Shown here one piece after another: positions 25,280-33,360 of a stretch of DNA of 64,000 bases. The DNA comes from Bryobacterales bacterium (GTDB lineage Bacteria; Acidobacteriota; Terriglobia; Bryobacterales; Bryobacteraceae): contig JAFAQY010000023.1 in assembly GCA_019261985.1 (NCBI GenBank), positions 1-64,000 on the forward strand, in the 5' to 3' direction. The notes under the pieces are model-generated. The model was given only the letters and a program-made list of their open reading frames with translations, made no database searches and was not told the DNA's origin. Numbering within the stretch: the first letter of the stretch is position 1; each line of letters opens with the position of its first letter. Made by a program: the position numbers and the translations under genes.

Positions 25280-26146
25280 CTAGTGCACGTCGTACGTGAT
25301 TGTCGAGATCGCGCCGGTCTTCTTGAATCCGCTGTTCACTAGCGAAAGCGTAATGGTCCGCTTATATAGCCACAGCACATCCACGCGAAACTCGGTTCCA
25401 TAGGTCCTCGGAAACCAGATCCCATCTGCGACGCGCTCGTAGGAGACCGAGAAGCCGAGCTGTTTCAGATTCGTCCCCAAGACGTTTCGAACCACCCATG
25501 GAATCTTTCGCCCGAGTTGAGTATCGATTCGCATGGGCTGAAGATCCTCCACGTCGATCCACGCCTCGCCCTTCCACGGCGGGTCATCGCAGTCATGTCC
25601 CTCATCGCCTACGTGAATGCAGACGTCGTTGCTGGGCAGAGGCTCGAATGCAATGTGATAAGCCTGCCTCCCGTTGTATTCCGTGCGGCCCTTCATGGAA
25701 AAGCGATACGATCGAAGATCTTTGGTTCGCAGCGGGAACAGCGATTCCGAAATTCCATCGCGCGAATCTTTGTCGTCGGTCAGATCTTTCACCAGATCTT
25801 CCAGCAATTCGCCATCGATGTCATTGTCTTTGTACTTATAACCACGTTCCGTATACGCGAGCACCTGCTTGCCTTTGCGATACTCGCCTTTGAACGACAC
25901 CAGCTTCTTCTCCGTTCCCGAGGGCTGCGGAGTCACTGAATACTCGCGGCTCTCGCGGCGTGAGAATTGCCCGTCACCGCGGATCATGCCGGCCTTGATC
26001 GTTTGCTGATAGACAAATTGGCGGCGCGCCTCTGCGGAACTATCCATTTTGGCTGCCATCTTCGCCATGATCTCCGTGGCATTGTCAGAAGTTTGCGCGA
26101 AAGCCGTTTGAGTCGTCAAACAAGCGACGAGCGTTAATGTTCTCAT
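25280..26146 (-). CDS. Exported protein of unknown function, LolA/outer-membrane-lipoprotein-sorting-like length and layout
   Basis: A 288-residue protein with a cleavable signal peptide (about 1-17, LTLVACLTTQTAFAQ). After it come alternating beta-strands typical of exported acidobacterial proteins (RQFVYQQTIKAGMI, RFSMKGRTEYNGRQAYHIAFEP, GEAWIDVEDLQPMRIDTQLG). The phrase pattern 'lifted property, then WIDVEDLQPMRID' is reminiscent of LolA-fold proteins, but I cannot prove it. The ATG directly follows the TAA of the DUF4252 gene, so it is the last gene of the sigma factor operon. Confidence 0.6.
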   Translation of the reverse strand: MRTLTLVACLTTQTAFAQTSDNATEIMAKMAAKMDSSAEARRQFVYQQTIKAGMIRGDGQFSRRESREYSVTPQPSGTEKKLVSFKGEYRKGKQVLAYTERGYKYKDNDIDGELLEDLVKDLTDDKDSRDGISESLFPLRTKDLRSYRFSMKGRTEYNGRQAYHIAFEPLPSNDVCIHVGDEGHDCDDPPWKGEAWIDVEDLQPMRIDTQLGRKIPWVVRNVLGTNLKQLGFSVSYERVADGIWFPRTYGTEFRVDVLWLYKRTITLSLVNSGFKKTGAISTITYDVH

Positions 26147-26680
26147 TTATTCCTCTTTCTTTTTCTCGCCCGCCTTGTTTCCCACATCGCCGATATCCGG
26201 AATACCGAAATGTCCGCTTAGATCCTTGAGATCTTCCATACGAATAGTCCCGGCAATATTCACCAGCGTCAGCTCGGTCGGCTCCGCCGATAAGATCACC
26301 ACGCCTTGAATCTTTTGGCCATCGGTCTTCACATAGATTCCGGTGTCTTCGTGGGCTTCGTGAGCTTCGACAATCTTGTCCCAGCCCTTGAGTTGCGCCC
26401 GAATCTTATCGACATCCGCGCGGGAATAATCACCGGGTTTGGCGAAAGTCAGGCTCCGAACGTAAATACCTTTCAGTCCGGCAACCAGCGCCTTTATCCG
26501 GGCGTTCTGCGGATCGCTGCCGAGAAATCCAGCCGCCAGTTGCAACATAGCGGTCGGAAGATTAACTTCGACGTGTTCGGTCGCCTTCGGCTGCAACGAT
26601 GAAAACAAGTCCAGAGGAACGTCCTGCGCCCACGCGCCGGCGCCTACAACGATGCCCGCCAACCAGATCCTACCGGTCAT
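26147..26680 (-). CDS. DUF4252-like exported protein
   Basis: A 177-residue protein with a signal peptide ending near GAWA. The body (VEVNLPTAMLQLAAGF, LKGIYVRSLTFAKPGDYSRADVDKIRAQL, IYVKTDGQKIQGVVILSAEPTELTLVNIAGTI) matches the DUF4252 pattern, commonly found next to ECF sigma factors in Acidobacteria and Bacteroidetes. The ATG at 26680 is chosen because AAGGAG lies about eight bases upstream; an in-frame TTG at 26686 is too close. It overlaps the anti-sigma gene by 11 bases. Confidence 0.72.
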   Translation of the reverse strand: MTGRIWLAGIVVGAGAWAQDVPLDLFSSLQPKATEHVEVNLPTAMLQLAAGFLGSDPQNARIKALVAGLKGIYVRSLTFAKPGDYSRADVDKIRAQLKGWDKIVEAHEAHEDTGIYVKTDGQKIQGVVILSAEPTELTLVNIAGTIRMEDLKDLSGHFGIPDIGDVGNKAGEKKKEE

Positions 26681-26993
26681 GCCCAATGCTCCTTCGATTC
26701 AATTCGTCGATCTTTGCCTGAACTACCGCAAGCTTGCGGCCCGTAATCTGGAGCGCGAGGATAAGCTGCTGCTTCGCCTCCTGCTCTTTTCGATACTCGC
26801 GGTAACGATCGATCCCGGTGGCCAATACCACCACGGCCGCGGCCGCGGCGATCGCCTGCCGCCAATGGAAGCTTCCCAAAAACCATCCGTGTTTCGGAGC
26901 CGCGCCGATCCGCTGCATGATCTGCGGCGTAAGATCGCGCTCCGGCTCGCGGCGCTGCAAAGCGCGCTGGAGATCTCGTTCGAAGTCCGTCAT
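26670..26993 (-). CDS. Putative membrane anti-sigma factor
   Basis: A 107-residue protein: a charged cytoplasmic N-terminus (TDFERDLQRALQRREPERDL), one transmembrane helix (QAIAAAAAVVVLATGI, about residues 45-61) and a C-terminal coiled-coil-like helix rich in Gln/Lys (EQEAKQQLILALQITGRKLAVVQAK). No zinc-binding HxxxCxxC motif is present. It overlaps the sigma factor gene by four bases (ATGA). The role is inferred from position, size and topology. Confidence 0.6.
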   Translation of the reverse strand: MTDFERDLQRALQRREPERDLTPQIMQRIGAAPKHGWFLGSFHWRQAIAAAAAVVVLATGIDRYREYRKEQEAKQQLILALQITGRKLAVVQAKIDELNRRSIGHDR

Positions 26994-27508
26994 TGCACGG
27001 CTCCTTTCCACTTTCGTTGCATTCGCTTGCGCAGCACCAGCAAGGCCCGGTGCAGGTTGCTCTTCACTGTCCCGAGCGGAATATCCAAAACCGCCGCAAT
27101 CTCTGCAGGGTCCAAATCTTCTTGATAACGCAGAATCACGATCATCCTCGACCGGTCGGGAAGCGAGTTCACCAGCCGGCTCAACGCGCCTTCAAGCAGC
27201 GGATCGGCGCGCCGCGGCAGCGCGGCGGGTTCCGCTATATCGGCAATCGCAACCTGCGGATGCGACCGCCTGCGCCTCCCCTCATCCATCGAACGGTGCG
27301 CCGCCACTTTCCGCAGGAAGTTCGTCGCGTGCAAGTCCGATTCGATTTGCGGCAGCCGGCGATGCAGTTCCAAAAACGCCTCCTGGGCGATGTCCTCCGC
27401 CAGAGCTTCGTTGTGCAGGTAGTTCCAAGCGATTGAAAACACCATCGCCTGATGCTTCTTAACCAGCGCCGCAAAAGCTTGCCCGTCGGCCCTCATTCTC
27501 TGAAGCAT
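26990..27508 (-). CDS. ECF-family RNA polymerase sigma factor
   Basis: A 172-residue RpoE-like sigma factor. Region 2 spans about residues 15-85 (LVKKHQAMVFSIAWNYLHNEALAEDIAQEAFLEL split, the -10-binding helix). Region 4 spans about 112-165 (LPDRSRMIVILRYQEDLDPAEIAAVLDIPLGTVKSNLHRAL), the -35-binding helix-turn-helix. It heads a four-gene operon with the anti-sigma, DUF4252 and exported genes, all overlapping or abutting. An internal ATG at 27496 is an alternative start. The stimulus is unknown. Confidence 0.9.
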   Translation of the reverse strand: MLQRMRADGQAFAALVKKHQAMVFSIAWNYLHNEALAEDIAQEAFLELHRRLPQIESDLHATNFLRKVAAHRSMDEGRRRRSHPQVAIADIAEPAALPRRADPLLEGALSRLVNSLPDRSRMIVILRYQEDLDPAEIAAVLDIPLGTVKSNLHRALLVLRKRMQRKWKGAVQ

Positions 27509-27547
27509 ATTACGCGCAAGCTAAGCCACCGATGCCAACTATTTTCC

Positions 27548-27600
27548 ATGTGGCGCAGGTTGCCAAACCTGCGGCGGCTTGCCATAGCCGCCTCAGTGGT
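27548..27600. repeat. Family C element, copy 2 (short)
   Basis: Contains GCAGGTTGCCAAACCTGC and GGCGGCTTGCCATAGCCGCC, two consecutive imperfect hairpins with a TGCCA loop, in the gap between the sigma factor and SMR-like genes. The remainder of the 240-bp gap (27601-27748) shows only short inverted motifs such as TTATTCTGAATAA near 27737 and no gene. Confidence 0.6.
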
Positions 27601-27748
27601 CCGCGGGATCCCGGCCGCGGTTGCCCGACGGAGAGTTGCAGGGCAGGGAAGCGGATGACCGCGGCGCCAACACCGCATTTCCCCTATTGCCGCCATCAGC
27701 CATCAACGCTGCCAGCGAAGGGCCCACGCGATCCGTTATTCTGAATAA

Positions 27749-28159
27749 TTGCAGACCACCGAATTGCGACCTCCGGCCGTTCGTGATCAGCACCAGGTCA
27801 GGTCCCTGCTTCTGGTGTTATTTTGCACGTTCGTGAACGCCGCATCGCAGGTCTTCATCAAATTGGGAACCGCGTCCCTTGGGGCGCACCCCTCTCTGCT
27901 CGATACCGCCATTGGCATCCTGACGCGGCCGATGCTTTTTGCCGGCTATTCCCTGCTGGGAATCAGCACGATTCTGTTCATCCTGGCGCTGCGAAAAGGC
28001 GAATTGTCGTTGCTTTATCCGGTTTTGACGCTCGGCTACGTTTGGGTCACCATACTTTCGGTTATGATTTTTAGCGATTCGATGAATCTCTTCAAAATTG
28101 CGGGCGTAACGGTCATTATGATGGGCGTCGGGATTTTGGGAAGGGCTTCGAACCAGTGA
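27749..28159 (+). CDS. Small EamA/SMR-type membrane transporter subunit, first of a pair
   Basis: A 136-residue protein with four transmembrane helices (LLLVLFCTFVNAASQVFIKLG, TRPMLFAGYSLLGISTILFIL, LLYPVLTLGYVWVTILSVM, IAGVTVIMMGVGILG). The layout and the ALRKGELSLLYPVLTLGYVWV segment resemble the ArnE/ArnF-type half of the drug/metabolite transporter superfamily. TTG start at 27749, weakly supported. It overlaps the next gene by four bases (GTGA), so the two small subunits probably form a heterodimer. Confidence 0.75.
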   Translation: MQTTELRPPAVRDQHQVRSLLLVLFCTFVNAASQVFIKLGTASLGAHPSLLDTAIGILTRPMLFAGYSLLGISTILFILALRKGELSLLYPVLTLGYVWVTILSVMIFSDSMNLFKIAGVTVIMMGVGILGRASNQ

Positions 28160-28509
28160 AGACGCCTGCGCTCTCCATAGCCTGGGTCATTGCGGGCACG
28201 TTTATTGGCAGTTTTGGAGCGGTCTTCCTCAAAATCGGGGCCGGACATCTCAGCCGCGATCTGAAATCCATCCTGACGAATTGGCGGCTGGCGCTGGGAA
28301 TCGGACTATATCTGATCTCTTCGCTGTTCTACGTCATCGGCGTCCGCAATGGCGAACTCAGTGTCCTGTACCCGATGGTGTCGTTGGGCTCGGTCTGGAC
28401 GCTGGTATGGTCGAAAATGCTGTTGCAAGAGCCGCTGACGCGGCCCAAGTTCGTCGCCGTAGGGATGATTCTCGCCGGTTGTGTGCTTTTGGGCGCGGGT
28501 AGTCGCTAA
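28156..28509 (+). CDS. Small EamA/SMR-type membrane transporter subunit, second of a pair
   Basis: A 117-residue, four-helix paralogue of the preceding protein, with the aligned segment GVRNGELSVLYPMVSLGSVWTLVWS in the same place. GTG start overlapping the upstream stop. Paired small subunits of this kind often flip a lipid-linked sugar or export cations; the substrate cannot be read here. Nothing in the neighbourhood names it. Confidence 0.75.
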   Translation: MKTPALSIAWVIAGTFIGSFGAVFLKIGAGHLSRDLKSILTNWRLALGIGLYLISSLFYVIGVRNGELSVLYPMVSLGSVWTLVWSKMLLQEPLTRPKFVAVGMILAGCVLLGAGSR

Positions 28510-28688
28510 GCCGCATTGCAAGTGGCATTGCCATCGCGCGACTCGCGTTGCGTGCTATGCTGCGAGCAGCGTAAGGGACGCATCCGGTCCGCGGAAAGGG
28601 TAGAAGCCCAACCTTCAAGCCGTCGACTTTAGCGAAACACCTTTCGCCCGATGAATGCGGACACCGGGCAAATGGAAGGATTTCGCTC

Positions 28689-29693
28689 ATGCAACTTCCC
28701 GATCCTCCCAACCTCCGCCATCTCCGCGACCAGGCCAAAGACCTCGTCCGATCCGGGGCCGCTACAACTCTTGCAGACGCGCAGTTTCAAATCGCCCGGC
28801 AGTACGGCTTCCCAAGTTGGCCCAAGCTCAAGCAGCATCTCGAGTCGCTCGAAAAGGCGGGCCGGCTAAATCAGGCCATCAATGCCAACGACCTCGCGCG
28901 CGTCGAGGAACTGCTGACCGCCAACCCCGAACTCCGCCAAGTTCTGATCGACGAGGTGCCCCTCCAGCGTGTCGCGCAGCCCCGCCGCATTCCGATGATG
29001 GATCTTCTGGTCCGTCACGGCGCCGACGTCAACGGACTCTGCTGGGGCTGGTTCCCCGCTCTATTCACGCCTTGCGAAAATCTCGAACCGGAACCGCTTC
29101 AGTGGCTTCTCGATAACGGTGCCGACCCCAACCGCGGCAACCCGAAGGATCCCGGCACCGCCCTCGACTATGTGATCCAGACTTACCCGCGCGCCCCGAA
29201 GCGCCTAAGCGCCTGTATCGAGCTCCTCCTGGCCGCCGGAGCCCGCACGCGCTACGACGCACCCGGCGTCCTCCCGCTCCTCCGCGGCCGCACGGGCGAG
29301 CTCGCCGCGCTGCTCGATGCGGACCCGGCTGTTCTGCATCGCCGCTACGCCGAGCTCGATTGCCGTCATTCCGGCGACCTCCTGCTCACTCTTAGAGGCG
29401 CAACGCTTCTCCACGTCGCCGCCGAGTACGGTTTCTTCGACGCTGCCCGGCTGTTACTCGATCGCGGGGCCGATGCGAACGCCCGCGCCGAAATCGACGG
29501 CAGCGGCGCCGGCAGTCAGACGCCAATCTTTCACGCTCTAGGGCATAGGAAAGATGAAATCGTCCAGCTCATGATAGATCGCGGCGCCGACCTCACCATC
29601 CGCACTCTGGCCGCCCACCACAAATGTCCGAGCGAACTGCTCGACGTATCCGCCGCGGAGTACCGCGCGATGTGCGGCTACGAGAAACGTTAA
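28689..29693 (+). CDS. Ankyrin-repeat protein
   Basis: A 334-residue cytoplasmic protein. The N-terminal 60 residues (LPDPPNLRHLRDQAKDLVRSG, ARQYGFPSWPKLKQHLESLEK) are a module often found before ankyrin repeats in soil bacteria. Several ankyrin repeats follow, for example MDLLVRHGADVNG, LQWLLDNGADPNRGNP, LLHVAAEYGFFDAARLLLDRGADANAR and EIVQLMIDRGADLTI. A protein-binding role is likely; the partner is unknown. The 179-bp gap before it holds no gene. Confidence 0.85.
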   Translation: MQLPDPPNLRHLRDQAKDLVRSGAATTLADAQFQIARQYGFPSWPKLKQHLESLEKAGRLNQAINANDLARVEELLTANPELRQVLIDEVPLQRVAQPRRIPMMDLLVRHGADVNGLCWGWFPALFTPCENLEPEPLQWLLDNGADPNRGNPKDPGTALDYVIQTYPRAPKRLSACIELLLAAGARTRYDAPGVLPLLRGRTGELAALLDADPAVLHRRYAELDCRHSGDLLLTLRGATLLHVAAEYGFFDAARLLLDRGADANARAEIDGSGAGSQTPIFHALGHRKDEIVQLMIDRGADLTIRTLAAHHKCPSELLDVSAAEYRAMCGYEKR

Positions 29694-30237
29694 CGAGCGG
29701 GCAAGATGCCGGCGAGGGGCAGCCGCAGCGTTCAATTCCGAGCCCATCGAGCAGCGGTTTCTCGTATACATCGTCTTCGCCCGGGTACCGTAGCGGCAAA
29801 TCGAATTTGCCGGTTTCTTTGGCCAGTTCCAGACTACGCTCTCTCCGGCCGGCAGGATATCCGGCTGGCGCTTGAAAACAGAAAGCCTCCTCCGCATCAA
29901 CGATGCTCCGGCCCTCGATTGAACGTACGGCTTGCTCGAGAAATATGACGTGATCGCTTGGACGCATTGGCTCCGCCAACGCGGTTGCCGTTCTATTTAT
30001 GGACTAGGCCGGTTTTATTTATTCACGGCATCGACGGTACCCGAACCCCCTATCAACATTCCAAAGCTTTGGCTCGGATGAGTCCCCGCGAAGTTCCCTG
30101 GCTAGTTCCCGGGGCGGGGCATACCGGAGCTTTCTTCTCCGGGCCTTGTCTCTTTCCGGCGAATATCGGACCCCCGACCACTCCAAACGCTGGCGGGCGT
30201 ACAATTTATTAGCGACATCTTTGTGAGGAGTCGGAAC
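29694..30237. other. 544-bp gap with hydrolase remnants and the DUF1800 leader
   Basis: No intact gene. Short stretches in different plus-strand frames resemble an alpha/beta hydrolase (next entry). Minus-strand open frames here (for example 29593-29979) lack any recognisable motif. The last 25 bases carry the DUF1800 Shine-Dalgarno GAGGAG. Confidence 0.6.
29880..30160 (+). pseudogene. Decayed alpha/beta hydrolase fragments
   Basis: Around 29945-30010 one frame reads YDVIAWTHWLRQRGCRSIYGLG, like the strand-helix before a hydrolase nucleophile elbow. From about 30015 another frame reads RPVLFIHGIDGTRTPYQHSKALA and VPWLVPGAGHTGAF, like the acid and His segments of the same family. The nucleophile GxSxG region is missing between them. 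This is best explained as an internally deleted, frameshifted hydrolase gene. Confidence 0.5.
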
Positions 30238-32064
30238 ATGCTTCCTAGCGTGAAGTCCTTGAGCACTCTTATACCGGCAGCCTTGGTGACGGCATTTGCC
30301 TCGGTTGTGTTCGCCGGAACAGCGGGTCCGACCCCCTGGCAAAACGATCTGACGCCGATTACCGCGGCGGACTGGAATTACGACTTCGCGGCCCACCTGC
30401 TTGAACGAGCGGGGTTCGGCGGAACGCCGGAGGAAATCCAGGCGCTGTCGAAGATGACTCCGGCGCAGGCGGTCGCGCGTCTCGTTCGATTCGAGGGAAC
30501 GGACGCGAGCAAGCTGCCTGCATTCGACGAATCCGGCGTTCACGACCCGGGCCTCGAGCCTTTTCCGCCATCGCGGCCCGCCGTCACGGATTTGGCCAAG
30601 GCAAAGGGTGAAGCGCTCGGCATCAAGGTGAAGCCGTCCGGAAACCGGCGATTGCAGCCGGTCGTCGATGAATTTTTTTATTGGCTCCGCGCAAGCGTGC
30701 TTGAAACCAATCGCGTTGCGTATTGGTGGGCCAACCGGATGCTTACCAGCCCGCAGCCGCTGCGCGAAAAAATGGCGCTGTTCTGGCATGGGCACTTCGC
30801 CTCAAATGAGGCCAAGGTCCGCGATTACCGCAAGCTGCTAGGGCAATTGCAGTTGTTCGAGTCGCAGGGGACCGGGAATTTCCGCGATCTGACGTTAGCG
30901 GTCGCGCAAGGGCCAGCGATGCTGTCGTTCCTCGACGCCGGCGTGAACGTTAAGGGCGCGTCGAATGAGAACTTCGCCCGCGAAATCATGGAGCTGTTTA
31001 CCATGGGCGTGGGCAACTACACCGAAAAGGACATTCGCGAAGCGGCCCGCGCCTTCACCGGCTGGAATTATGTGGATCTGCAATTCGTAGTCAATAAAGA
31101 CCAGCACGATGACGGAGAAAAGACGTTCCTCGGCAAAACGGGGCGATTCGACGGGGTCGATGTCGTCAAAATCATCATGGACCAGCCGGTGACGGCCGAA
31201 TACATTGCAGGCAAGATCTACCGCTACTTCGTGCGGCAGGATCTTTCGCCCGATCTGCAGAAGAAGCTCGGCGTCGTTTTGCGCCAGAATAACTATGAGA
31301 TCAAGCCGCTGCTGGAAACGATTTTCCTGTCGCGGGATTTCTATAGTCCGGCTTCCGTCGGAACGCGGATTTATAGCCCGGTCGAGCTTGCGGTATCGAC
31401 TTACAAAAAGCTGGGGCTAACGAGCATTCCTGGCGTACCGGACTTTAACTCCGTAACCGGCGGCTTGGGCCAGCAGCTTTTCTCGCCGCCGACCGTCGCT
31501 GGTTGGGCGCAAGGGCAAGCGTGGATCACGCCGGGGTTGCTGCTGGAGCGGGCTAACTTCGCTCGTGACATTCTGTTCCCCGATATCAGCTTCCTTCCGC
31601 CAGACCGCTACACCGGCGGCGGGGAAGTCCGCCGTGTAGCGCAGCGCATTCGCCAGGGAATGGACATCAGCACCGCCACGCAAGACGAAACGAAAGACGG
31701 GGAAACGGCCGAATCGAACAAGAATGCCGACCGCGATGAAGAGTTCAACACGCGCTACGGCAGCTTCCGCGGCTCGCAAATGGCGATTGAACGCGTGAAG
31801 CCGATTCCGCGCGAGACGGCGCAGATCCATCTTTCAAAGATGGTGATAGACGCGCAGCTCAAGACCACCACAGACGTAGTGGATTACATGCTTCACCGCT
31901 TCATGCGCGTGGCTCCGACCGACGGCTCGCGCCGCGAGTTGATCGCGTTTTTGAACCAGGACCTGGGTACGACGGATATTTCCGTCGCCCAAACATATAT
32001 GGAGCAGTCCTTGCGGCTGCTTCTGCATCTAATCATGAGCCAACCCGAGTACCAACTCGGCTAG
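30238..32064 (+). CDS. DUF1800 family exported protein
   Basis: A 608-residue protein with an N-terminal signal peptide (LIPAALVTAFASVVFAG). The DUF1800 pattern is clear: FAAHLLERAGFGGTPEEIQAL at the start, VAYWWANRMLTSPQPLREKMALFWHGHFASNEAKV split over the middle, NENFAREIMELFTMGVGNYTEKDIREAARAFTGW and HDDGEKTFLGKTGRFDG. The ATG at 30238 has GAGGAG seven bases upstream. DUF1800 is almost always followed by DUF1501, as here 13 bases later. Biochemical role unknown. Confidence 0.92.
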   Translation: MLPSVKSLSTLIPAALVTAFASVVFAGTAGPTPWQNDLTPITAADWNYDFAAHLLERAGFGGTPEEIQALSKMTPAQAVARLVRFEGTDASKLPAFDESGVHDPGLEPFPPSRPAVTDLAKAKGEALGIKVKPSGNRRLQPVVDEFFYWLRASVLETNRVAYWWANRMLTSPQPLREKMALFWHGHFASNEAKVRDYRKLLGQLQLFESQGTGNFRDLTLAVAQGPAMLSFLDAGVNVKGASNENFAREIMELFTMGVGNYTEKDIREAARAFTGWNYVDLQFVVNKDQHDDGEKTFLGKTGRFDGVDVVKIIMDQPVTAEYIAGKIYRYFVRQDLSPDLQKKLGVVLRQNNYEIKPLLETIFLSRDFYSPASVGTRIYSPVELAVSTYKKLGLTSIPGVPDFNSVTGGLGQQLFSPPTVAGWAQGQAWITPGLLLERANFARDILFPDISFLPPDRYTGGGEVRRVAQRIRQGMDISTATQDETKDGETAESNKNADRDEEFNTRYGSFRGSQMAIERVKPIPRETAQIHLSKMVIDAQLKTTTDVVDYMLHRFMRVAPTDGSRRELIAFLNQDLGTTDISVAQTYMEQSLRLLLHLIMSQPEYQLG

Positions 32065-32077
32065 CCGGAGCACGAAC

Positions 32078-33322
32078 ATGAGCAATCGATTCTCTTTCTC
32101 CCGATCCAGCCGCCGCGAACTGCTGCGCGCCGGCATGTGTGGCGTTTGCGTGAGCGCGGGCGCCGGCCTTCCCGTGCGCGTGTTCGGACAAGCGGCGCGA
32201 GCTCTCGCTACGCAGGGCCAAGCCGACGGCAAGATTCTCGTGGTACTCGAACTTTCCGGCGGCAACGATGGGCTAAATACGCTCGTTCCCTATGCCGACG
32301 ACGCGTATTACAAGCATCGTCCGAACCTGGGGCTCAAGAAGAAGGAGCTTCGCCCGATTGACGACCATTTCGGCTTCAGCGGCGGCATGGCCGGATTCGA
32401 GCGCCTTTATAAAGACGGGAAGCTTGCCATCGTTCACGGTTGCGGTTACGAAAATCCATCGTTCTCGCACTTCACATCGATGGCGTATTGGCATACGGCG
32501 GCGCCGAATAGCGGCGAAGAGTACGGCTGGGTCGGCCGTCTGGCGGATTCAATGGCGCCGCAAGCCCCGCCGAACTATATCGTCAACATCGGCGCGCGAC
32601 AGTCGCTGGCAGTGCGCAGCCGCAGGCATGTTCCGGTGGTCTTCGATGATCCCAACAAATTCACCCAGGATAAATTCTACGAGGAGAAGGAAGCCCTCGG
32701 TACGATTGGGACAGCGGCGAAGGTCGAGAACCCGTCGCAGCAGTTTTTGCTCGATACCGCTAAGAGCGCCAAAGACGCCTCTGCGCTGGTGCGCGAAGCG
32801 TGGTCGAAGTATCACTCCCCGATTGATTACGGAATCGTCGGGCTCGATCTGCCGAAAGTGGTGGCGCTGATCGACGCCGGAATGCCCACGCGCCTGTATT
32901 ACACTTCGTATCGCAACAACGCGTTCGATACGCACGTATTCCAGGGCGATACGCATAAGCGCTTGCTCACCTATGCCTCCGATGCCGTATACGCGTTCCT
33001 TCGCGATCTCGAACGGATTAAGCGCGCGAATGACGTAGTCGTGATGGTCTTCTCAGAATTCGGGCGCCGCGTTCCGGAGAACGTGAACCTCGGGACCGAC
33101 CACGGCACCGCGAACCTGATGTTCGTCGCCGGAAACAAGGTGAAAGGCGGTCATTATGGTCAGCCGCCGAGCCTGACCAAGCTGGATGCAGGGGACAATT
33201 TGATCTACACTACCGATTTCCGTCGCGTATATGGGACGATGATTTCCGGCTGGCTAGGTTATCGCGATACGCGGCAGTTGCTCAACGGCGATTTCGCGAC
33301 CTTCGACATTTTCCAGGGGTAA
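32078..33322 (+). CDS. DUF1501 family protein, Tat-type signal
   Basis: A 414-residue protein of the alkaline-phosphatase-like fold. The N-terminus SSRRELLRAGMCGVCVSAGAG is a twin-arginine signal. Further marks are VVLELSGGNDGLNTLVPYADD, YYTSYRNNAFDTHVFQGDTHKRLL split, and VVMVFSEFGRRVPENVNLGTDHGTANLMF with likely metal-binding His/Asp residues. GGAG is just before the ATG. It forms an operon with the DUF1800 gene; the pair is secreted together in many Acidobacteria and Planctomycetes. Confidence 0.92.
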   Translation: MSNRFSFSRSSRRELLRAGMCGVCVSAGAGLPVRVFGQAARALATQGQADGKILVVLELSGGNDGLNTLVPYADDAYYKHRPNLGLKKKELRPIDDHFGFSGGMAGFERLYKDGKLAIVHGCGYENPSFSHFTSMAYWHTAAPNSGEEYGWVGRLADSMAPQAPPNYIVNIGARQSLAVRSRRHVPVVFDDPNKFTQDKFYEEKEALGTIGTAAKVENPSQQFLLDTAKSAKDASALVREAWSKYHSPIDYGIVGLDLPKVVALIDAGMPTRLYYTSYRNNAFDTHVFQGDTHKRLLTYASDAVYAFLRDLERIKRANDVVVMVFSEFGRRVPENVNLGTDHGTANLMFVAGNKVKGGHYGQPPSLTKLDAGDNLIYTTDFRRVYGTMISGWLGYRDTRQLLNGDFATFDIFQG

Positions 33323-33327
33323 AGGAG

Positions 33328-33353
33328 TTGGAGCAGGCTTCCGCCTGCTCCAT
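33328..33353. terminator. Hairpin between convergent DUF1501 and htrA genes (family B arm)
   Basis: GGAGCAGG, loop region CTTC, CGCCTGCTCC: a stem of about nine pairs made from a single family B arm. It lies between two converging stop codons and may serve as a bidirectional terminator, but no T-run follows on either side. Confidence 0.45.
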
Positions 33354-33360
33354 TGCCAAA

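Noticed and set aside
29593-29979. 128-codon minus-strand frame in the gap after the ankyrin gene
   Set aside because: No motif, overlaps the ankyrin gene end, and the plus strand shows hydrolase remnants.
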